Shown: piece after piece, positions 1-5,147 of the stretch
How the letters are laid out: the number at the start of each line of letters is the position of its first letter
Position numbering within the stretch: the first letter of the stretch is position 1
Assembly (NCBI GenBank): GCA_027886785.1
Contig: JAPCJV010000088.1
Span: forward strand, 1 to 7,280
DNA: 7,280 nt
Direction of reading: 5' to 3'
Source of the DNA: Nitrososphaerota archaeon
GTDB lineage: Archaea > Thermoproteota > Nitrososphaeria > Nitrososphaerales > CADDZS01
Translations under genes and position numbers: made by a program
Notes under the pieces: model-generated
What the model was told of the DNA's origin: nothing
Seen by the model: only the letters and a program-made list of their open reading frames with translations
Databases searched by the model: none

Positions 1-621
1 CAACGAGGGATCTCGAACCACGATGTGGGTCTCTCGCAGCTCCCTGGTTCGGAGGGAGATTGCAATAATCCCGAAAATCGTGGACCCCAGATACGCGAAT
101 TTGATCCCCTGGTACACCCCCAGATAGTTCATGAGAATGCCCCCAAAGGTGGGCGCAAACACCGAAGGAAAGGTATTGATCGCGTTGAATACGGAGAATC
201 CCCTCACCCTGTCTGCGGGCTCGATCGAGTCCATCATTATCGAATTGAACGCAGGATTGTAGATACTCGAGACGGATGCGATGGTGAGCGGGACCACGAT
301 CAGACTCGCCGTATTGACGACAAAGTACAGGAAAGAGGCTAGAACAGAGGCCCAGCTGAAGAGGATCACGACCCTTCGTCTTCCCCAAGTATCTGCGATG
401 TATCCCCCGATGAGGGTCGCGAACACCGTTACGGCCGTCCCGTACCCTATCAGCAGCCCGATAAAGAGGGGGCTCGCACCCATCGCCGAAAAGTAGAGCG
501 TCTGGTAGGGGTTCGCCATCGAGCTGCCGATCGACCACACGGCGGAAGTAGAGGTCAGGATCCACGCGTTTCTAGGCAGGTAAAAGTAACGGGCTAGGCT
601 CCTCGCCTTCTGGTACACCAA
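1..621 (-). CDS. MFS transporter, N-terminal half (runs off the left edge)
   Basis: Reading leftward from about 621, the minus strand is open to the edge (207 codons) and encodes a hydrophobic protein of about six membrane segments, the N-terminal half of a major facilitator. The loop 2-3 signature (motif A) is clear at residues 72-83 as GGYIADTWGRRR, followed by hydrophobic helices. Segment 5 follows a DRVRGFS stretch and ends in a motif C-like APTFGG, a pattern often seen in drug/H+ antiporters. The substrate cannot be told. An in-frame TGA at 651-649 limits the start. TTG at 621 and GTG at 618 are the only upstream candidates and neither has a well-spaced Shine-Dalgarno (GAGAGG is about 14 nt away), so the start is uncertain. 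It is divergent from the GDT1-like gene. The family is sure; the missing C-terminal half is outside the window. Confidence 0.88.
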   Translation of the reverse strand, partial: MVYQKARSLARYFYLPRNAWILTSTSAVWSIGSSMANPYQTLYFSAMGASPLFIGLLIGYGTAVTVFATLIGGYIADTWGRRRVVILFSWASVLASFLYFVVNTASLIVVPLTIASVSSIYNPAFNSIMMDSIEPADRVRGFSVFNAINTFPSVFAPTFGGILMNYLGVYQGIKFAYLGSTIFGIIAISLRTRELRETHIVVRDPSL

Positions 622-721
622 ACGGAAATTCTGGTCCTCTCTCGAATCTCAATAGCGAGCAAGCTCCCGAAACATGACGTTGCGGCTAGATGGCTCTCGC
701 TCCTAAAATTCCTCGGTTGGA

Positions 722-732
722 GTTTTTAAAAC
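722..732 (-). promoter_or_regulatory. Candidate TATA box for the leftward MFS gene
   Basis: On the minus strand the sequence reads GTTTTAAAAAC-like, the most TATA-like stretch upstream of the leftward MFS gene. Transcription would start about 25 bp further along (near 697), giving a leader of about 75 nt before the 621/618 start. This is assigned by composition and position only. Confidence 0.3.
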
Positions 733-767
733 AATTTTTTGGAATTGGTTTCTTTCTCTCAATTAAT

Positions 768-786
768 GATTTGATACAATCAGATC
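768..786. promoter_or_regulatory. Imperfect palindrome in divergent promoter region, candidate operator
   Basis: GATTTGAT-aca-ATCAGATC forms two 8-bp arms with 7 of 8 positions complementary around a 3-bp centre. It lies between the two divergent genes, about 20 bp upstream of the TATA-like box of the GDT1-like gene. The size and position suit a dimeric regulator, but no known box (for example a DtxR/MntR-type site) is matched convincingly. In AT-rich DNA such a palindrome can arise by chance. Confidence 0.3.
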
Positions 787-799
787 GATTATTGGGTGC

Positions 800-815
800 A
801 AAGCGGAATAAATTT
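800..815 (+). promoter_or_regulatory. Candidate BRE/TATA promoter of the GDT1-like gene
   Basis: A purine-rich AAAGCGG (800-806), resembling an archaeal BRE, is followed by AATAAATTT (807-815). Initiation about 25 bp downstream (835-840) would give a leader of roughly 35 nt that contains GAGGAG (853-858). The arrangement is plausible for an archaeal promoter but is judged by eye. Confidence 0.4.
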
Positions 816-872
816 GAAGTGTGAGATGTAAACAGGCTCACCAACAGTTGAAGAGGAGAATGTGGTTTCTAG

Positions 873-1496
873 GTGGCGCTTGATCTAGGGCTTCTCCTGT
901 CTGAATTTGCGACTGTTGTGGTCACAATTTTCATCGCGGAATTGACTGACAAGGACGCGCTGCTTCTCCTGGCTCTTGCCACGAGGATGAAGCCGTGGAG
1001 CGCATTCGCTGCCGGGTCAATGGCGTTCACGATTACGTCTGCGATCATTGTCACGATTGGGTACTTTCTCATCCAGATAGTTCCCATTTTCTGGATTCGA
1101 CTCGCTGGAGGCGTATTCATGATCTTTTACGCTCTGTGGGATTTCTCCCGCAGCGGCATCAAGGAGGAGAAAAGCGAGGAAGCTCGACTTCTCGACCAGG
1201 CAAAGAGGAGAAAAAGTGCGTTGTCGGTTTTCTTGGGCGCCGTCGCCCTCCTGATTTTTCTTGACCTGGCAGGCGATGCCACTGAAATCGTAACAATAGT
1301 ATTTGTTGCAAGATATTCTAATGCGATCCTCGTTTTCCTCGGAGCTGTCACTGCCCTTGTCACAGCTTCCGCGCTGGAAACTCTTCTGGGAGCCAGACTG
1401 GGAAAATTCCTGTCGCCGACGAGGCTGAGGTATTTTTCCCTTGTCGTTTTTCTAATCATTGGGACCATTATCATTCTGACGACTGTGTTTAGCTAA
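873..1496 (+). CDS. GDT1/TMEM165 (UPF0016) family membrane protein with divergent motifs
   Basis: The 207-residue protein has the architecture of the UPF0016 family: two homologous three-helix repeats joined by a charged cytoplasmic loop (about residues 93-116). Characterised members move Mn2+, Ca2+ or H+ across membranes, so cation export or homeostasis is the likely role. Family repeats normally carry ExGD(K/R)(T/S). Here repeat 1 has E23-L-T-D26-K27-D28 and repeat 2 has D131-L-A-G134-D135-A-T137-E138, so the acidic pattern is kept but not the exact signature. The flanks align internally (DKDALLLLALATRM against DATEIVTIVFVARY), which supports the duplication. A TAG stop lies immediately before the GTG at 873, so this is the first possible start. 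GAGGAG (853-858) lies 14 nt upstream, rather far for a Shine-Dalgarno. It sits between two MFS genes with its own promoter-like box. The family is confident; the transported ion is inference. Confidence 0.85.
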   Translation: MALDLGLLLSEFATVVVTIFIAELTDKDALLLLALATRMKPWSAFAAGSMAFTITSAIIVTIGYFLIQIVPIFWIRLAGGVFMIFYALWDFSRSGIKEEKSEEARLLDQAKRRKSALSVFLGAVALLIFLDLAGDATEIVTIVFVARYSNAILVFLGAVTALVTASALETLLGARLGKFLSPTRLRYFSLVVFLIIGTIIILTTVFS

Positions 1497-1594
1497 AGAA
1501 TTTCTGTCGTACGTCCCGATTCCCGTTGACCAATCGATGAATAAAGAACCGAAAATCCGTTAAGCTTTGATCCCTTTCCCGAGTCTCAGCACAA

Positions 1595-1605
1595 TTGTAA
1601 TATTA
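1595..1605 (+). promoter_or_regulatory. Candidate TATA box of the second MFS gene
   Basis: TTGTAATATTA lies about 50 bp upstream of the ATG at 1651 and would place the transcript start near 1625-1628. It falls inside the possible N-terminal extension from TTG 1567, so it also argues for the shorter protein. Assignment is by composition and spacing only. Confidence 0.35.
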
Positions 1606-1650
1606 CTGTTCCAAACAAAGGAAAGGGACAAAGAGAGTTACGCTTGGATC

Positions 1651-2985
1651 ATGACTTCTCCAAGATCTGCGGACGGAGATCAATTTAGGGCAACGAGCCT
1701 GCTCTCTAGAGACGCTAAACTGATTCTCTCTTGGGTCCTTGTTAATTCCATTCCTATCGGCTACATGAACGTGGTACCTCTCGTTTACTTGCTTGAAGTA
1801 GGCTACAACCCCTCCACAATCGGGGCGATTTACGCATTGGGGGCTGTTGCAAACACTGTCGCATACATCCCCTTCGGTTTACTGGCAGATAGGTACGGGA
1901 GGAAAGTTTTCCTGATAGTGGGCGGGTTCATACCGTTCATTTCCTACGCGATTTTCGCGTTCACATTGAATTCGTACTGGTTGATCTTCGCAAGTATTCT
2001 GGGAGGGATCGGACTCGCAGGGGGGCTGGGGGTAGCGATGAATAGCCCTGCGTTACTTTCGTTGCTTGCTGCTACGACAACCGACAAAAACAGAACGACG
2101 GTGTTTGGAATCCTTCAGGGGTCTTGGATTCTGGCGCTGACGATTGGGGCGCTCCTTAGTTTTCTTCCCAGTCTACTAATATCGAATTTCTCTTTGAGCT
2201 CGCACGACGCGCACTCCTACTCGTATCTTGCAATGTCTATAATCGTAGCAATTTCGACCATTCCGGTTCTCTTCATAAAAGAAAGTAAAAGCCGGCCGAA
2301 CGTTCCAGCATCTGTCCCCTCGGCGGAAATCTCTCCGCCGAAACTAAGAAGATCTGCATCTTGGTGGAAACTTCCAATCAGTTCAGGAAAGAGAGTACTC
2401 GGCTTCTCGATAATTTTTTCTTTCTCGGGCTTCGGCCTCGGTGTGATCGTCCAGCTCATACCCACCTGGTTCAATCTGCGATTCGGTACAAACGAGACAA
2501 CTGCCGGTCTGTGGATCGCTGTCGCAGAGTTCTGCGGCTTGATTGCAATCCCCATTATTCCACGGCTAGTCAAAAGGCGGGGTACTGTCACTGCCTCTGC
2601 GATTACTTCGCTGTTTTCGTGCCTCTTTCTTGCCTTCATGCCGCTCGCTGGATTTTTTGAAGCAGCTGCAGTGTTGTTCGTCTTGAGGGGGATTCTGATT
2701 ACGATTTCCTGGCCGATCCAGCAGTCGTACATGATGGGAATAGTGATGGAAAAAGAGAGAGCGACAGCTGTGGGCATTACATACACAGCTTGGGGTGTAA
2801 CCACTTCGATTGCCACTTACCTTGGCGGATACTTGTTGGGAAGTGGATTGCTGTGGTTGCCGTTTCTCCTCGGTACGGCGGGCTACATTGGTTCGTCTTT
2901 GTTCCTCTGGATTTTCTTCAGGAAAATAAAGCCGCCCGAGGAACTGGAAATGGATCTGAGCTCCGGGGAAATAAAGACAGTGTGA
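1651..2985 (+). CDS. MFS transporter, complete
   Basis: This 444-residue protein has the length and roughly 12 hydrophobic segments of a complete major facilitator. The loop 2-3 motif is textbook: GLLADRYGRK at residues 76-85. A central hydrophilic loop of about 40 residues (near 208-248, rich in Pro, Ser and Lys) separates the halves. The second half has a degenerate counterpart of the motif, RLVKRRG. The frame is open back to a TTG at 1567, which would add 28 residues. ATG 1651 is preferred because the extension resembles no usual MFS N terminus and overlaps a promoter-like box. No strong Shine-Dalgarno is visible. It follows the GDT1-like gene in the same direction after about 150 bp, so separate transcription is likely. 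Exporter or importer, and substrate, cannot be inferred; the two MFS proteins here differ clearly in sequence. Confidence 0.9.
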   Translation: MTSPRSADGDQFRATSLLSRDAKLILSWVLVNSIPIGYMNVVPLVYLLEVGYNPSTIGAIYALGAVANTVAYIPFGLLADRYGRKVFLIVGGFIPFISYAIFAFTLNSYWLIFASILGGIGLAGGLGVAMNSPALLSLLAATTTDKNRTTVFGILQGSWILALTIGALLSFLPSLLISNFSLSSHDAHSYSYLAMSIIVAISTIPVLFIKESKSRPNVPASVPSAEISPPKLRRSASWWKLPISSGKRVLGFSIIFSFSGFGLGVIVQLIPTWFNLRFGTNETTAGLWIAVAEFCGLIAIPIIPRLVKRRGTVTASAITSLFSCLFLAFMPLAGFFEAAAVLFVLRGILITISWPIQQSYMMGIVMEKERATAVGITYTAWGVTTSIATYLGGYLLGSGLLWLPFLLGTAGYIGSSLFLWIFFRKIKPPEELEMDLSSGEIKTV

Positions 2986-2995
2986 AATTTTTTCA
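2983..2995 (+). terminator. Short inverted repeat and T-run at the MFS stop
   Basis: TGAAA-TTT-TTTCA begins at the MFS stop codon and contains a run of six T. Archaeal termination often occurs at T-rich stretches, so this could be a weak terminator. The stem is only 5 bp and AT-rich. Confidence 0.25.
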
Positions 2996-3029
2996 TGAGC
3001 AAAGTCCCTTGATGTCTGAATTCTAGAAA

Positions 3030-3049
3030 TCCAAAAAAGAAATTTTGGA
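3030..3049. repeat. Perfect inverted repeat, 7-bp arms
   Basis: TCCAAAA (3030-3036) and TTTTGGA (3043-3049) are exact reverse complements around the 6-nt loop AAGAAA. As RNA it would be a small hairpin 45 nt after the MFS stop; as DNA it could be a dimeric protein site. No T-run follows directly, so it is not a classic intrinsic terminator. Confidence 0.5.
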
Positions 3050-3150
3050 CCGAAATAACCGCGGATCTGGCGACCGGGGACGTCCAAGTAAAATACTACA
3101 AGAGCTAAGCGAAAATAGGAGCTACTCATAGGCGGAATGTTTCTCTCTTA

Positions 3151-3160
3151 CTTTTTTTGT
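3151..3160 (+). terminator. T-rich tract, candidate terminator
   Basis: CTTTTTTTGT contains seven consecutive T within a wider pyrimidine-rich stretch that begins near 3141. Such tracts are the usual termination signal in archaea. It lies about 165 bp after the MFS stop and upstream of the ABC promoter, where a boundary between transcription units is expected. Confidence 0.4.
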
Positions 3161-3170
3161 TCCAGTATAC

Positions 3171-3185
3171 ATCACATCAAGTGAT
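3171..3185. promoter_or_regulatory. Small palindrome upstream of the ABC operon promoter
   Basis: ATCAC-ATCAA-GTGAT has 5-bp arms with a 5-bp spacer and lies about 45 bp upstream of the TATA box at 3231. That position would suit a transcriptional regulator acting upstream of the BRE. The arms are short, so a chance occurrence is quite possible. Confidence 0.25.
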
Positions 3186-3230
3186 TATCCTTTGTAATTT
3201 GTGAAAGTGAGCCGACTTTAACTTTCTCCA

Positions 3231-3238
3231 TAATATTT
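3231..3238 (+). promoter_or_regulatory. TATA box for a leaderless ABC exporter transcript
   Basis: TAATATTT is centred about 27 bp upstream of the TTG start at 3261, the usual distance from an archaeal TATA box to the transcript start. No Shine-Dalgarno precedes the TTG. Together this predicts initiation at or very near the start codon, that is, a leaderless mRNA. The box is seen directly; leaderless transcription is inferred. Confidence 0.5.
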
Positions 3239-3260
3239 CAATTTGCTGAAGTAAAGCAAA

Positions 3261-4256
3261 TTGAATTCGATAGTCGAAGCAATAGATCTCACCAAGAAAT
3301 TTGGTGAAAAAACTGCAGTAGATCACGTATCGTTTGAGGTCGGCGAGGGGGAGCTCTTCGGGTTTCTGGGACCCAACGGAGCGGGCAAAACAACCACCAT
3401 CCGGATGCTCACCACGCTTGCCTCCATAAGCGAGGGACGGGCTCTCATAGCGGGACTGGACGTCGCAAAAAACCCAGGCGGAGTTAGGGCAAAAATCGGT
3501 GTCGTGCCACAGCAGCTAATTGCGGATGATGAGCTCAAAGGAATCGAAAATGTCCTTTTATTCGGGAAACTACACCACGTTCCAGCAGATAAGGCGCGAA
3601 GGAAAGCTGCCGAACTTTTGCAGCTTGTCGATCTCCAGGATTCAGCAGAGAAGAAAGCAAAGACTTACTCTGGGGGAATGAAAAGGCGGCTCCAGCTTGT
3701 TATGGGCTTGATTCACGAACCCCGGGTATTATTCTTGGACGAACCAAGCCTAGGGTTGGATATCCAGACAAGGAGCAAGATGTGGGAGTATCTCCAGAAA
3801 TTGAACGACGAACACGGTGTCACGATCTTCATGACCACGCACTATCTGGAAGAGGCGGACATGCTGTGCGACCGCGTGGCGATTATCGACCACGGCGTGA
3901 TCAAAGTCTCAGGCTCTCCCTCGGAGCTAAAGACAATGCTCGGCGGTGAGCTGCTCTCGATCCAGGTGAGCGAAGGCCCCGACGTGACACGCTTTCTCGA
4001 GGGAACGCTGGGCGTGAGTGAAGTACGGAAACTCAACAATTTCGCTTACCAAATCAAGATTCCTCGGGTCGAAATAGCTCTGCCCCAGATCGTGGATGGT
4101 CTGACAGTAAGGAAACTCAAGATTACGGATATCTCCTTTTCGAAACCCACACTCGATCAAGTGTTCCTTCAGGTGACGGGAAGGAAGCTTCGGGACGGCG
4201 AAAGTGAGACCGAAGCTCCGCTTGTAGTACCTGTCCTGACGGAGAAGGTGTACTAA
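3261..4256 (+). CDS. ABC-2 type exporter ATP-binding protein (DrrA-like)
   Basis: This 331-residue ATPase powers an ABC exporter of the drug/antibiotic-resistance (DrrA) type. All nucleotide-binding elements are present: Walker A GPNGAGKT (37-44), Q-loop Gln84, signature YSGGM (136-140), Walker B VLFLDEP (156-162), D-loop LGLD (164-167) and the switch histidine His194. Residues from about 225 form the C-terminal DUF4162-type extension, ending in the typical PTLDQVFLQVTGRKLRD stretch. An in-frame TAA at 3252-3254 makes TTG 3261 the earliest start, and the usual N terminus (IDLTKKFG) follows at once. The permease gene begins 4 bp after the stop, and the last codons carry its ribosome binding site, so the two are translated from one message. 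The cargo cannot be predicted; related pairs move drugs, lipids or glycoconjugates. Confidence 0.95.
   Translation: MNSIVEAIDLTKKFGEKTAVDHVSFEVGEGELFGFLGPNGAGKTTTIRMLTTLASISEGRALIAGLDVAKNPGGVRAKIGVVPQQLIADDELKGIENVLLFGKLHHVPADKARRKAAELLQLVDLQDSAEKKAKTYSGGMKRRLQLVMGLIHEPRVLFLDEPSLGLDIQTRSKMWEYLQKLNDEHGVTIFMTTHYLEEADMLCDRVAIIDHGVIKVSGSPSELKTMLGGELLSIQVSEGPDVTRFLEGTLGVSEVRKLNNFAYQIKIPRVEIALPQIVDGLTVRKLKITDISFSKPTLDQVFLQVTGRKLRDGESETEAPLVVPVLTEKVY
4241..4250 (+). promoter_or_regulatory. Ribosome binding site of the ABC permease
   Basis: GGAGAAGGTG lies in the last codons of the ATPase gene. Its GGTG part matches the archaeal anti-Shine-Dalgarno and ends 10 nt before the ATG at 4261, which favours that ATG over the one at 4264. 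Confidence 0.5.
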
Positions 4257-4260
4257 GACA

Positions 4261-5094
4261 ATGATGAGCGATACCCTGGCGCTGAGCGGAAGATCCCTTC
4301 TGAAATGGATTCGATCTCCTTTCTCCATCATACCAATTGTCATCCAAGCAATCGTATGGCTGCTGCTCTTTGGAAATTCGTTCAACCCAGCAAATTCACT
4401 TCCAGGAGGTTCCTTTGGCGGATCCCTGGGACTGCTCGCACCTGCTTTTGGCGGCGCTCAGAACTACGTTACCTATCTCACACCCGGAGTGATGGGGATG
4501 ATTGCCCTAACTGGAATGTCCTTTATGGGCGTGGACTTTGTCCTCGATAGACTCAATGGGTATCTGGACATACTGAAGACTGCCCCTATTCCCCGGTCGT
4601 CGATATATTTTGGAGGCGTAGTGCAAAACATCGTAAAGGCGATCCTCCAGTCAATGATCGTTTTCTTCGTCGCCTTCGTGGTTCCCAACGGGCTCCGCGT
4701 GGGAATCGGATTTGGAATTCTCAACGTCGCAGGTATTTTTGCCACGATCGCCCTCTTAACAACGGTATTTTCCACCCTGTTCACTGGTATTCAAGTCAGC
4801 GCAAAAAACACGGACAGCTTTTTCGCAGTGGTGAACTTCCTCTTCTTCCCAGTCGCGTTCACGAGCACTGCTCTCTTTCCCCTCAGCTTCTTCCCCGCGT
4901 GGCTGAAACCAATCGCTCAGGCGAATCCCATCTCGCTCGGGAGCGAAGCAGTGCGACTCTTGGTGGTAAACGGAGCTCTTACAGCAGCTCAGCTATCCTC
5001 GTTCATCGGGGACTTCGCTGGTCTGGCAGTCTATGCGGTCCTCTTCGTGGCTTTGGGAACGATGCTAGCCAAGAAGGCGTTGAAGGCAGAGTAA
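4261..5094 (+). CDS. ABC-2 type exporter permease (DrrB-like)
   Basis: This 277-residue integral membrane protein is the partner of the upstream ATPase. About six hydrophobic segments are visible: near 20-38, 73-95, 118-142, 148-176, 187-210 and 247-270. The family hallmarks are present: YLTPGVMGM (72-80) entering segment 2, a cytoplasmic loop DRLNGYLDILKTAPIPRSS (96-114) that probably couples to the ATPase, and the conserved ABC-2 stretch around TALFPLSFFPAWLKPIAQAN (203-222) before the last helix. The loop between segments 1 and 2 (about 40-70) is unusually rich in Gly and may lie outside the cell. Two ATGs stand in tandem at 4261 and 4264; the first has the better-spaced Shine-Dalgarno. 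With the ATPase it should form a 2+2 exporter in the cytoplasmic membrane. Its substrate is unknown. Confidence 0.92.
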   Translation: MMSDTLALSGRSLLKWIRSPFSIIPIVIQAIVWLLLFGNSFNPANSLPGGSFGGSLGLLAPAFGGAQNYVTYLTPGVMGMIALTGMSFMGVDFVLDRLNGYLDILKTAPIPRSSIYFGGVVQNIVKAILQSMIVFFVAFVVPNGLRVGIGFGILNVAGIFATIALLTTVFSTLFTGIQVSAKNTDSFFAVVNFLFFPVAFTSTALFPLSFFPAWLKPIAQANPISLGSEAVRLLVVNGALTAAQLSSFIGDFAGLAVYAVLFVALGTMLAKKALKAE

Positions 5095-5120
5095 TCACTA
5101 AAAGTGAGCGAAGCTTTTAG
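5095..5120. repeat. Two overlapping inverted repeats in the permease/beta-helix gap
   Basis: TCACT-AAA-AGTGA (5095-5107) starts right after the permease stop. CTAAAAG (5098-5104) also pairs with CTTTTAG (5114-5120) across a 9-nt loop. The two hairpins share bases and so exclude each other as RNA. Either AT-rich arm could instead be a TATA-like box for the next gene. No T-run follows, so a standard terminator is unlikely. Confidence 0.45.
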
Positions 5121-5130
5121 GCACGGTGTT

Positions 5131-5136
5131 AGGTGA
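5131..5136 (+). promoter_or_regulatory. Shine-Dalgarno that overlaps a rival GTG start
   Basis: AGGTGA is a perfect match to the archaeal anti-Shine-Dalgarno core and ends 11 nt before ATG 5148. The GTG at 5133 lies inside it and has no good site of its own. This favours ATG 5148 as the true start, unless the message is leaderless from the TATA-like box near 5098-5104. Confidence 0.45.
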
Positions 5137-5147
5137 GTTCAAAGCAA

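Larger units (their letters stand above)
2986..3260. other. Non-coding gap between the MFS gene and the ABC exporter operon
   Basis: These 275 bp hold no convincing gene on either strand; the long minus-strand frame over part of it is mostly a shadow of the MFS gene. It contains a T-run at the MFS stop, a hairpin-forming repeat (3030-3049), a stronger T-tract (3151-3158), a small palindrome (3171-3185) and a TATA box (3231-3238). I looked for a tRNA and for C/D-box guide RNA elements and found neither. The region therefore looks like a 3' end plus a promoter. Confidence 0.6.

Noticed and set aside
25..496. Plus-strand open frames at the left edge
   Set aside because: They are antisense to the minus-strand MFS gene, whose translation shows motif A and membrane segments.
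1567..1650. N-terminal extension of the second MFS protein from TTG 1567
   Set aside because: It adds 28 residues unlike usual MFS N termini, overlaps a TATA-like box at 1595-1605, and a good ATG follows at 1651.
2217..2816. Minus-strand open frame of 199 codons inside the second MFS gene
   Set aside because: Fully antisense to a clear transporter gene, with no recognisable domain.
3008..3020. Possible C/D-box guide RNA (TTGATGTCTGA)
   Set aside because: C-like and D-like boxes are directly adjacent with no room for a guide, and no second pair is present.
2566..3129. Minus-strand open frame of 187 codons
   Set aside because: Most of it is antisense to the MFS coding sequence, and its composition (many Ser, Arg, Gln, no domain) looks like a shadow.
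3927..4385. Minus-strand open frame across the ABC ATPase/permease junction
   Set aside because: Antisense to two well-supported genes, with no family features.
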